NCBI GenBank assembly: GCA_963573315.1
Contig: OY752140.1
Coordinates: 930,001 to 994,000, forward strand
Reading direction: 5' to 3'
Origin: Entomortierella parvispora
Taxonomy: Eukaryota; Mortierellomycota; Mortierellomycetes; Mortierellales; Mortierellaceae
Length of the DNA: 64,000 nt
The notes below the pieces were generated by a model that searched no databases, had not been told where the DNA came from, and was given only the letters and a program-made list of their open reading frames with translations. The position numbers and the translations under genes are program-made. Every line of letters starts with the position of its first letter. Position 1 is the stretch's first letter. Below are positions 36,016 to 49,851 of the stretch, piece after piece.

Positions 36016-36236
36016 GTTGTAAAGAAAGGGGTCGTTAAAGAGATAGAGATGTAAGAACACGAAGGATGGAAGTCGAGAGATGGAGGGAAGCTAAAGAGAT
36101 GAATGAATTCGCGAATGCATTTCCAGACGAAATGAGAGCCGTTGAATTTTCACTTCCACGTCACAGCTGCCCAACCTGCAAGCTGTAGCTTCTCCATTTG
36201 CACCCGCCCTTCTTTGCAAAATATCGAAAAAGACTT

Positions 36237-36298
36237 GCAAGTGAACAATTACGCATTCATACAACAAGCAAGTGAACAATTACACATTCATACAACAA
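36237..36298. repeat. 31-bp tandem duplication
   Basis: Two direct copies of a 31-bp unit beginning GCAAGTGAACAATTAC (36237-36267 and 36268-36298), differing at one base. It lies between the eS4 stop (36370) and the capping protein alpha start (36015), so it is in the upstream region of the latter. Confidence 0.85.
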
Positions 36299-36369
36299 CA
36301 GGGACTTTGAAAAAATGATGGTTTGTGGCGACTTCATTGAGAAAAGCATCGAAAAGAGGCTCCTTAAAT

Positions 36370-38041
36370 TTAGTTGGCGGCAGCACGGCGACGGTCGCGC
36401 TCCTCGGCAATGGTCAAAGCGACACCCTTGCCCTTGGGGAGGGAGATCCAGGGCTTGTTACCCTCACCAATGACGAAGACGTTGGAGAGACGGGTGGCGA
36501 ACTGGCGGTCGAGGACATCCTTGATGTGGACGATGTCGAAACCTCCGACGTGACGCTCACGGTGGGTGATGACACCGACACGGCCAGTGTTACGACCTCC
36601 GGTGACCATGGCGACGTTACCGACCTCGAACTTGACGAACTCGTTGAACTTGCCAGTCTCGAGGTCGAGCTTGACGGTGTCGTTGACCTTGATCAAGGGA
36701 TCGGGGTAACGGAGGGTGCGGCCATCGTGGGTGACAACGAAGGGGATTCCCTTGGCACCGAGCTGAACCTTCTTGACCTTGCACAACTTGTACTTGGCCT
36801 CCTCAGCAGTGATGCGGTGGACGGTGAAGCGACCCTTGGTATCGTAGACCAAACGGAAGTTCTCACCGGTCTTCTCGATGGAGATGGCATCCATGAATCC
36901 AGCGGGGAAGGTGGAATCGGTACGGACCTTTCCATCGACCTTGACGAGGCGCTGCATAAGGATGGACTGAACCTCCTTACCGTTGAGGGCGTACTTCAGA
37001 CGGTTGCGGATCAAGATGATCAAAGGCAAGCACTCACGGAGCTTGTGAGGACCGGCAGTGGGACGGGGGGCCTATGGATTTTTTTGAGGGAACAAAAGAA
37101 TAATGCCATATCAGAATAAGGCCCTGGGAGATGCATGGTGCTAATATTTGCCGATAACGAAACAAATTCCGAAGAGGTGCCGAGATCTTTTTTTGATGTT
37201 GGTAAAAGTTTGCGAAGGCTTCCTCGAGTTTCCAGCAGCCTTTCGATTGAACTGACAGAGCGAAATAATTGATGTCCATTGTATTATCTCCAAAGAGTCC
37301 TGGGTTATACGCTAGTCCAATCCACGCAGAGACTCTGTTCTGTCTGGCAGTCTTTTGTGTAAAAAATTAAAAAAGCATGGGGGTCCCAACATACATAGGT
37401 GCCGGTAAGCTTGTCAAGCATCCAGTGCTTGGGGGCGTTAAGACGCTTCAAGTGCTTTTTGGGTCCACGAGCCTAGGTTGTCCAGGGAAAGCGACAAAAC
37501 GACAATAAACGTTAGGTGATGTCTCTTTCATCCTTCTCGAGATTTCTTTTCCCCCCGGTTTGTTGATTCCTCCATGAGCGGCTCCAGATCAGTGTGACAG
37601 GTCCACCAAAGTATATGAAGCTGGATTCCAGGGTGATAAAGAGTCCGTCCTGATCTGTGCGCCGAAAAGAGTTCATTGCTGTGTGTGATGTAGGAGCTTG
37701 CCAGAGGCCATTGATAAAGTTGTGTGTCGAGCATCCAAGCTGAGTGGAATGGGTTTCTCCTTGCTCTGGAATGCTTTGCTGGGAAGTGATCGCCTCATGT
37801 GCTGTCATCAGATGCCTTGCAAAAGAGTCGAGATCTCGGTTTGGACAAGAATGATGATGGTGGAAAATGTGCCATGGGCCGACAAGATGGATAGAGCGTC
37901 CAGTAGGCGTGATCGATGGATTGATGGATCGATGCTTGGTTGGCGAAGATGGATGCATGGTGGTCCGGTATCTGTCTCTGTCCAGTGGTTTTTTCCACCC
38001 GCGCCCCGTGGTGCAACAGCAGGTCGCCAGTCACAAACCAT
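36370..38041 (-). CDS. RPS4: 40S ribosomal protein eS4 (RPS4)
   Basis: The main exon 37071-36370 and the exon 37472-37395 are firm. They encode [75 protein letters not shown] and the KOW-like region [17 protein letters not shown]. These make 259 residues of a family of about 261. The only missing piece is the initiator Met. The exon starting GCT CGT is entered by an acceptor in phase 0, so the first exon should be just ATG. A candidate is 38041-38039, in context CAAAAAA-ATG-GTTTGT after a pyrimidine-rich leader, implying a ~565-bp first intron. The body is certain; the position of the ATG-only exon is a proposal. It is a component of the small ribosomal subunit. Confidence 0.9.
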
Positions 38042-38202
38042 TTTTTTGAAAAAGAGGAGGAACAAGCCGAGCTCCACAGTGCAGCACAAGGATATCTATG
38101 ATCTAAGCCACATCAGATTGGCGCCACCAATTGTGTCCTGCTCGTTTTGTTCTTTTTAGCAAAGGAGTCCTTGCTGGCACTTTATATCTTCAAAAACTAC
38201 TA

Positions 38203-40847
38203 TTATGGAAGGGTATGTACCAAGACCGCACTTTCCAGCGGTGGTCCCGTGTTGAGATACAGTGAACTCGCAGAGTCCTTTCTAAAGTCACTCCTTTCCT
38301 CTTTAACCTCCTCCGCTGTAACTTTCCAGTCAAAATCACCAATGTATCCACCGCCCATCATGCTCTCCTCGTCATAATCAGAGTCGCCTCTAGAGAGGGG
38401 TTGGGACTGTTGATTGTTCTCGAGTGCGTTCTTGTTTGGTAATCTGGCATGAGAGTTGCTGTCTTGAAGGGGGACAACTTGATCCGAACCAGCGATCCGA
38501 GGCTCTTCCATGAAGGATCCTTTGTCTACATTCCCATCCACGGGATTAGAAGGCACGTCGCGACCACGAGCGTGGATGTCTTCTTCCTCATGAGAAAGCT
38601 GGGTATTGTGTTTTTTTGAAGGTTGCTGTTGTGCTTGAGGCGAAGGTGGAGATTGCTGCTGGTATTGTTCTAGTTGTTGTTGCTGCAACAGCAATTCTTG
38701 TTGTTGCTGTTGCTGCTGTTGAATCACGCCAAGGTACCAAAACATCATATTTGAAATCAGAACTTGGTCATGCAAAGGGCGTCTGGGATTTGCGAGCTTG
38801 ACGTGCGACATTCGGTAGATGGCTCTCTCGATATGAATCGGCATCCTACTGGGGTCATTCTCATACTCCATACCCTGCACTATTTGTCCATTCTGTCGGC
38901 TCATGGTGGCAGAGGTCGTAGTACTCTGGACTTTGGACGTTGCCACGGTTTTGCCATTCCGAGAGAACAGCAGCGAAAGCGCCGACTGCTTCTTTGTGGC
39001 AGCGTGCTGTTGGCTGTCTTCTTGAGGATGCGCTCCATTAGGTGTTTGGTGCAGAGTTCTTTGGCCATTCTCCAGAGCCTTGTCTCCATTCTTGTCCTTG
39101 CTTTTGAACCACAGCCATTTCTTGGAAGACGGTGCTGAGGTTGGCGGCCCAGTGGACGTGTTGTCAGTTGGCCCAACCTTTTTGTTCGCGGCAAGAGGTC
39201 CTGCTGCAGCGGGTGGGGTCGACTGGTTAACTCGGAGTGGTACCGAAGTCGGCTGCGACGCAGATTGCTGCAAAAGATTGTGAGCCAGTTTCGTTGGCGG
39301 GGGGATTGGGTAGGTAACCGAAGACGTGATCACACTTTTCAGGTGATCATGAGCAAGGACTTGATTTCCTGGAGTAGGCGCATCTCGGTGTTGATCCAAA
39401 CCATGAGGTACGGCTGTTGGTGCTGAATTCGGGCTGTCTAGTTCACGCCGTTGCTGCTCGAGCAATTGGGGCTCAATGTAAGTCGTGATGGTTGGTTTAG
39501 AGGGATCACGCAGAGTGGACACAAATCGCTTGAAAGGTCGAGGCCCTGGTTGAGCCACATCCATATCATCTCTGTTCTCGTCCGGAGCGATCTGAAGTGA
39601 GGTCGACAAATCTTCGATATGGACTGCCTCTGATGGCAGAGATGAGGGTAATGGCAGTGGACCTGGATCCACCAGGGTAACGACTGGGTACTCTCCATTC
39701 TCGTCCATAGATTGACGCAGACGTGACGCGTCATTATGAATTTCCATGGATGCCGTCGAATCTCTCCTGATCTTTGTCCGTGCGCTTCGTCTAAGTAAAG
39801 ACATTCCGCCCTTCCTTAGTCCACCTGCACGTTTTGCTGTCGCCAAGTCTTGTGATGAGATGTCCCCATCATCTTGTGAGACTAGATAAATACGAATAAT
39901 AAAGAATAAAAGTGAAGAGAGTCAGAGACAGGGAAGGGAAGAATGAATCTCGCTTCAATTGGACAGCAATGGTGAATGTCATTCTTACTTGTTTCCGGGG
40001 CAGAGTGGCTAACGGCGCGTCTGAGAGATGTCTTCATCTTCAAAGGGGGCTCGCCCATCTGCTCCAGGGGAACAGAAAACACGCCTGATAGAAAATCGGG
40101 CTCAGAAGAGTCTTGAGCTCCGCTCAATGTCGGAATCGTGATCGGGCTAGGTTGCTTCCTGCGACTGCCGGAGGCGTTTTGAGTATCCTCCGCGTCCTCT
40201 TCTTCATCGTCGTCCTCATCCTCCTCAGGTTTGTATTGTTCAGAGAGAACGGACTTTCGTCGAGCGACAGATGGTTTTCTGGCCATCAGGTGAGAGCCCG
40301 TCCCGTCCGTGGTGTCGACACCATGCTTGGTCAGCCATTTGTTATACTCGTTTGGAGCAATCTCTGGATGCCTGTGGAACGGGACCTGTTCTCGCCATCG
40401 AAACGCGTAAATTAAATAAATTAGTGTCTGAGGCGTCAATGCTCCTATGACGATTTCTGCTGTTATTGTTATTGTTATTTTTTGATTTAGATCTCTGGGG
40501 ATACCTACCCAGAACAAGTGCGAGGGATCATCTCCATTCTCGATCTGGACTGCTTTGATATTCTCTTCGCAATCATCGGGTTGGTGTTGCATCGCTGCTG
40601 TGGCTCCTGCAATGCTCTCTCTATGCAGCCGTGCAGGATCTGATACAATCGTGCGTTCTATAGAGGAGCGCACTTCCAAATCGGGGTTCCCATCAACACT
40701 TTCAGTGACCACGACCGAGACCTGTGTTTGCAGTTCGGCAGTAATCGGCCATGGATGGGAATGAGAGGTCCACGACGAAGGAGAATCATCGAGAGATGCG
40801 CACGATATAGACGAGTGAGATCCTGTACTGGCTAGTGGGGACGCCAT
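38203..40847 (-). CDS. Zds1-like protein (PP2A-Cdc55 regulator)
   Basis: Three exons (40847-40509, 40385-39989, 39881-38203) give about 804 residues. Near residue 110 the splice joins SHLFW to VPFHRHPEIAPNEYNKWL, matching the conserved Zds motif LFWVPA-x-HPEIAP. The C-terminal Zds domain is present: IHIERAIYRMSHVKLANPRRPLHDQVLISNMMFWYLGVI, which in yeast binds PP2A-Cdc55. The rest is low complexity, with glutamine runs after the Zds domain and an acidic run (EEDEDDDEEEDAED). Zds proteins control mitotic entry/exit and polarity. The ATG at 40847 directly follows a TTTCTGCTTAG acceptor-like sequence. A minus-strand frame at 41414-41154 ending in AAG|GTATGG could be an upstream in-phase exon, so the N terminus is tentative. 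It ends 161 bp from the eS4 start. Confidence 0.87.
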
Positions 40848-42615
40848 CTAAGCAGAAACCGGTAAGAGAGGAAGAGCAAAGATGAGCTTCCTGGGAAAAA
40901 AAACAAACCAGTAACACGAGTTGGATCAAGAACAGGAGATATGGCCACTCCGTGTCATAATGATCATCTCTCCTTCCCCTTGCTAGCCCGCGCACCGTGC
41001 TCACTAAAGGTGACGCCCAATCCATATGGAAGTCGATTCTCTCCCCATCTCTAGGAAGCTCTCCTGTAATGTGGATAAAATGACCGATGTTGAGGGGAGA
41101 CCTCATTACCAGGCTCTTTGAAAGCCGTTTCGTCGATACAATGACTGCCATACCTTCGACTTGTGTGGTGAGTATCCATTGGCTTGCTGCATGACTATAC
41201 TATCACCACTGAAGGATGTGTCGTTGTCGAGGGCAATGACCTGCAATTGAGGCACACTCTCGACAGCAGTGCTCTTCGACTTTGTTGGGTCGTGGGGGGT
41301 CATGCCAGCAGAAGAGTACAAAAGAGAACCAGCGCCGCCCTGGATTGAATAAGCTTGGATCGCGGGGAGGTTGTAATTCACAAGAGAAATGAAAGCAGAG
41401 CCTTCTATGGACATAGGACAGGAGGGAAGGCAAACGAAAAAAGAAGCACTCAAAGCCCTGTTTCGAGACTCAGATTTCCTTTCTGTGTATGCCGAGCAGA
41501 CTTGGGTCTCTCTCAGCCCCTTTGGTGCAGGATGTTTGAGATTGTTCGAACGATGAACTATCGGTTACTGCCACAACGGAGCAGAACAAGTTCTTGCGTG
41601 CAACAAAAGAAAAGGGAGGACAGAAGCGACGAAACGGGCAGAGAGGGTCGTTCCTCTTGATTCCACTACTCGGCGCCGGTTAAGTGCAGATCACTATAGT
41701 GAGAAGAATCGTCCGTCAAGGGCACGGTGCGGTGTTACTGGAAAGTGCTTTCCCACGCTATGTAAAAGCCAGCAGGTATCCGGACGAAGAGGATTGCAAT
41801 AGAAAGAGGGGGAGAAAGATAGAGGGCTTTGACCAAGGTGGGTTGCACTGCTCTGTGGTGAATTCACTCCAAAAGATTTATCAGCTGCAACTCCTTTTGT
41901 GCAGCGGGTGAACAAAAAAAGGGAAACTACAACGGCAGGAAAGGAGCCTGCCGTGGCTGGACAGTGGTGGTGCAGCGTTGACCTCGACAAACAAGCCGAT
42001 GGTGAAGTTCCGAGGAAGAATGCGCAGGGTCATGCGTGCGGGAAGGAGAAGGGAGGGGGGCAATGCAGAACGAATGGCAAAGGAACCTACATTCCCGCTA
42101 AGAAGCGGCGTGCAGTGGAACAGGGTTGAGGTTGTGTAGAGTCGTTTCTTGGGGCTGAGGAGAACAGTGGTACCAAGAGTGGTAGTGGCAGTGGTGGGGA
42201 TGGTAGGGGTGGCGGTTATGGTGGTCGCAGCGAAAGGAGTCGCAAGGTGAGCGCATTCGATGCTCCGAGTGGTTGAGGAGCAAGAAAGCAAGAGGGAGAG
42301 GAGAAGGACTGACAAGGGGTCGGGCGGGAAGAACGAAGAAAAAAAAGAAGAAAGAGGGGAAAGAGGGAAAGAAGGGCAGAGAGCATGCCGTTCGTTATGC
42401 TGACAACCCCAAACCAGCGCTATTTTTTACGTTGTGCTTGGACCTTGCTGGGCCACTCGTTCTTTCCTCCAGATGAAAAAGGAGACGCTTGGCTTCGCCC
42501 TGGTAGAAGTACCAAAGGCCACTTCCGCTGCGATTGTCAGAGAGAGATGGAGATGGGTGCTTGGGTTTCTATGTCGAAGGAGGGGTTTTTTTATTTCAGT
42601 CGGCGGCTGGATGTA
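40848..42615. other. Intergenic region / possible 5' exon of the Zds gene
   Basis: 1.77 kb with no confident gene. The minus-strand frame 41414-41154 (MSIEGSAFISLVNYNLPAIQ ... GYSPHKSK) ends at a good donor and is in phase with the Zds start exon. It may be a 5' exon, but no homology supports it. 42170-42235 is G-rich on the plus strand with repeated GGT/GTGG units. 42290-42380 is purine-rich. Confidence 0.4.
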
Positions 42616-45717
<3,102 letters not shown>

Positions 45718-45861
45718 GCGGGGGGTGGGACGGGAATGTATGGATGAGGATGCAAAGAAAAATCAATGCGGAGGAGAGTTGCATCCACTTCGCCCATTTG
45801 CTGACCTCGGGAAGGGCGGGCGGGCGGGTATTAATCACGTGATAACAATGAACTGTTCATT

Positions 45862-47937
45862 TTAATCTGATTCTTCTGCAGCAACGACATCTAACAAGGT
45901 ATCTTGGGCCAGGGTGGCCTCCAAATCAGTGAGCTCAGTGCCTGATAACTTCTGCGTCACCTGCTCCGACAGGGAGAATGAGCGCGAGTTTCTCCGTGAA
46001 GTGCGATGCTTCATGAACGCTCCAACGGCTCCGATATAACCCTCGTGACGAAGGAAGAGCGCTTTAATCGATCCCTTTGACCAAAAGTTGATTGCATAGG
46101 AGAGTGTGTTCATCGTGATGGGATGACCTAAAATTTTAATGGAACAATGCCAATGTCAGACACTATCCCAGTCACTCGTTTGGAGGTTTACACCCTACGT
46201 TAAGTCTTTACCTCGAATAAAGCAGCCTCCGAAGTAAATTTTACTCAATCCGTGAACCTTTGCGTTGAGATAGGCGATTTGTCCAATGTTGTTACTAGAG
46301 ATCAGAACGAGGGAAACATAGCAAGAAGTTAAATCGAGTATAATACTTGTCGATAAACCGTTGTATTTTCTCCGTGAAAGTCACATACCTGACCATGTAG
46401 AGCAAGGATCGAGAAATGTCTTCAGATTTGAACGAACGCTTGTCTACATTCTTCTTGAAGACCTTTCCCATGGACGAAGCAATAGTTGTGGACTTGAGTC
46501 CAATCTTGGAGTAATCTGTTCCGTAGATATCACCTACAAGCATGTCCACGTTCCGGTTGTCACCTTCTTGACTTGCTTCCAGCATTTCTAGTGCAACGGA
46601 TTGCGATGACAGTTAGACAGCATTCTTTTGTATTCACAAGGGTATGCTGCCAGAACCTTACCATCGAACGTCTTTGCTCCCGTCAGCAATGACAAAAGAC
46701 CCCAAAGGGTTCCTCCTCCTAACTATCAGATCAAGAGATGTAACCACAGTCAATTTCAATATTCCATACAAACAAATTTGGATTGACAAGTTAGTGAACG
46801 GTGTCCTACTGAGGTTCCACTGATTCGCTCGAACGAGGTGGCACTGGTCACTTTCAGAATACTATGGGACAGAAGGAAGATACGAACGATGTGATGTCAG
46901 CTTTCACTCGTGAAAAGTTGCAGTACAGATTACAGATCCTTTAACTGAATCATACCTGACTCCAGAGCCGATATTGACCAGCTGTTACAAAAATAGGCAA
47001 GAGATGTGAGAAATCCATGATCTGGTTCAACAGGCTGTTTTCAACTCTCAATTGCGCTCCATAGAATCGTTGAGGCATTGTTACCATGTATGGAAATGGA
47101 TCTTCTGGGGTTTCTTCGAAACACATTGGGTTGGTTTCGCTGTAGGTGAAGACCTCGAAGGGAATCTCAGTGATCAGAAAGTTGAGACCTTCCAGAAGTA
47201 AAACAAAAGCACAAGATAGTTAGACCCTCGGTCTTTGATCGTCAGCGAAGCCATTGGCTCACATTGCCGTACCTGTGATGAGACACTCCATCTCGTCCTC
47301 ACGGTGGATGCTCACGCCCAGCTCTTTCTTGAAGCGTTCATAATAAAGATGTGCGCCGCCGCCTGTGGCCTTGATAACAAATTCGTGTCCTGGTCTGTTT
47401 GCCCGGGATTCGTCCAGCAGCCGGCGGATAAATGCCACACACTCATCAATCTTTTCCGTCTCGAATTTGCGAAAGTTCAACCGACCGCCTTTGGTGCCTG
47501 TTTTGCGGGAAAAGTATACCACCTTTGCAAGCGATCCGCCAACCTAGATCGCCATTAGTCAGAAAAACAATGAGTACCTCAGTAGCGTACAAAAAAACCA
47601 TTATCATCCGACATCCGACTGCGCTGTCGCGCCAATGGATCCATGTCCGGGTCAAGAAGAACATCCGATACAGACAACGGCCCGTAAAGCAGGCTGTCGT
47701 TGATCCGATCCGCTGAGGAATGATATTCTCCTTGCTTGGTTGCCTGTCAGCATCTGCTTGCTGATCGGATGAACAGAGAGAGAGAGCAGGACAGACAAAG
47801 AGAAAACCAGACAATGTACTTACATCCACCGAGATCTGGGAGACATGCTCTGTGTTTGGCAGCTGAATGTCTCTCGCTTCGCCTTGAACGATGAGCTCTT
47901 CATCGCAAATGGATGCACCGACGAGGTTCATGGTCAT
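45862..47937 (-). CDS. Pantothenate kinase (eukaryotic type)
   Basis: Nine exons (first 47937-47824, last 46127-45862) give about 391 residues. Motifs of the eukaryotic PanK/ASKHA fold are [31 protein letters not shown] (ATP-binding glycine loop and the catalytic Asp region), [49 protein letters not shown] and [47 protein letters not shown]. It catalyses the first, rate-limiting step of CoA synthesis. A ~50-residue C-terminal extension ([15 protein letters not shown] to EESD) lies beyond the catalytic domain and has possible basophilic kinase sites. Exon 4 is only 26 nt. It lies upstream of Gem1 on the same strand. High confidence. Confidence 0.94.
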
Positions 47938-48673
47938 GATAATGAGATGTGAGCAGACACAGAATGGGTAGTATACAGGTAAAAGGAGGTGGAGGGGCCA
48001 GAGGAGGAGGATTCAAGAGCCTCAAGGTGGTTTGCTGAGGGAAGGAAGAGTGGGGAGAGTGAAGCGAAGTAAAGCGGAGGTGGAGAAGGAGAGGAGAGAG
48101 AAGAGTGGGGGACAAGGTTGGAGATAAAAGGCGAGGCGAAAAGGTGGGGAAGGACAATTGTTTGATCGTCTGCCGCTCTGTGTTGGGTTGAGCCACTCAA
48201 CGGCTGCTCCGCTAGAGATCTGGGGGGAAAGGCAGTTGAGGGACGAAAACGGAAGCGAGAAGGCGCGCAGGGGAACGAGGGATGGAGTGAGGGAGAGAGC
48301 CTCGGTCACCCCTGCCCTCCTGCCTGGTTCGCCTGGCTGCTTGTCGTACGATGGAGGATCTTTCTGTTTGTCCGTCGCTCCTCCTGCTATCTCCCCTCCT
48401 CTCGCGGATGGACTCTTGTTTGCGATCTGCTCCTGGACCAACATTTTGAGCCCAGTTCTCTCTTTTTTTTTTCTGGTTGCAAAAAGATATCAAGTGAGGG
48501 AGAGTGAAAGTGAAGTTGACTGGCACACAATTGTATTAACCCATTCATCCATCCATCCATTCCCGCACGCCAGCCCTCGCCGTCTCGCCGTCTCTCATTC
48601 CCTCGCTCCCTCATCCTCACTCCTCATTTGCATTCCCGACTCCCATTCGCATCCACACTTCACACTTCACATA
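47938..48673. promoter_or_regulatory. Divergent promoter of the PanK and LAMTOR3 genes
   Basis: 736 bp. The part next to PanK is purine-rich on the plus strand (pyrimidine-rich leader for the minus-strand gene). The part next to LAMTOR3 is C/T-rich, with ATCC repeats near 48544-48560. Many overlapping low-complexity open frames; none credible. Confidence 0.5.
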
Positions 48674-49712
48674 ATGTCCGAGGTATGGACACCATCGTCA
48701 TGAACCCAGCTCAGCATCATTATCAATGCACTTCTAACAGCCGTCTCTCGCTTCTGTGCATACCATTGTTCACCCTGGTCTACCTTATCCTTTTCGCAAC
48801 AGGAGCTCGTTATTCACTTTGAGAAGCTGCTGACTAGGTAAACTAAATGAGCCAGAGGAATCATGGTGAAATGGGATGGAATAATTCTAGTCCCAGATCT
48901 TACTTTACAAGATTCCGTAACTGTGAACTAGGCGCCAGCTTTCGACTCCTCATATCCACCACCACTGAGAGAGCGGGAGGCGCGTGCTTCAGTTTACAAA
49001 CAGGACTCGCCGCTAATGACTATCTGACCTGTATCCAACAACTGACGCTTTCCTACGTTGTACCATCCTGCGTTTTCATAGGGTCGACGGACTTTTGTCC
49101 GCTGTTGTCACAGACCGCGACGGTGTTGTTCTTTTAAGAGGTTTGGCACGCGTCTTTCGCAGACGAAGGCATTGGCCGTTATGATTTTCTGACTGACAGG
49201 TTGTTCTCTGGTTTTAAATTTGTTGCTTTTAGCGAATGCACCGAATTGCTCGCCGCCTTTCACAGAGTCAGCACTTGGATGTACTTTTGCACTGGCTAGC
49301 GACCAGGTACTGGACCAATTGATCATTGTACAGTTGTCGAGCTGGCCTTCCTGAATCTAGGAAAACTCATACGGCGGTCACCCTCCACAATTGCCCCTTT
49401 CCTTTTTTTAGGCGTCCAAACTAGGATTGAAGAAGAACAAGTCGATTGTCAGCGTTTATGGTGCATACCAGCTGGTTCAATTCAACCACTCTTCACTCAT
49501 CACGACCTTTGTCGCCAGCAGCAGTGCGAATACAGGTAATTGTTCAAGCGCCCAAGAGGTCCAGTGTTGACGTGGATTTTTAAAATGAGAGAATCTGACC
49601 CATATCGATTAAACAACACGTAGGACTCCTTCTGGAACTTGGAAGCGAGCTGGAAAGTGTAACACAGGTCATTGCAACAGCACTGCATGAGCGACACAGT
49701 GGCGCCTTGTGA
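48674..49712 (+). CDS. Ragulator subunit LAMTOR3 (MP1)
   Basis: Six exons (48674-48682, 48803-48837, 49082-49140, 49233-49306, 49412-49535, 49624-49712) give 129 residues, close to the ~124 of animal LAMTOR3. The joined protein runs MSE-ELVIHFEKLLTRVDGLLSAVVTDRDGVVLLRANA, then SALGCTFALASDQASKLGLKKNKSIVSVYGAYQLVQFN, then TTFVASSSANTGLLLELGSELESVTQVI. This is a roadblock/LC7 fold. GLL-AVV-DRDGV, SKLGL-KNKSI and SSANTG are the family's signature stretches. Exon 1 is 9 nt, and no exon exceeds 124 nt, so gene finders could miss it. In animals it is part of Ragulator, which anchors Rag GTPases and TORC1 (and a MEK-ERK module) at the lysosome. It lies 139 bp upstream of Sec12 on the same strand. 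Confidence 0.87.
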
Positions 49713-49851
49713 ACGACACATCTCGCAATAAAACGTTCAAATCTCAAACCGAGGGACCCTTAAGAGGAGCGTCTGTTCACGTTGAAGACAAAAGGGCGAA
49801 GTTTTTCGTTCAAAAAAAATTTCTTTGCATTTCTTCCTCATCTTTTTCACC

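Noticed and set aside
36325-37119. 264-residue plus-strand open frame opposite eS4
   Set aside because: It is an antisense shadow produced by biased codon use in a highly expressed ribosomal protein gene; no family resemblance, while the minus strand is unmistakably eS4.
41694-42315. Minus-strand frames of 98 and 144 residues between Zds and Gem1
   Set aside because: Ser/Thr/Pro-rich with no domain, no coding-like splice context; G-rich GGT repeats on the opposite strand explain the composition.
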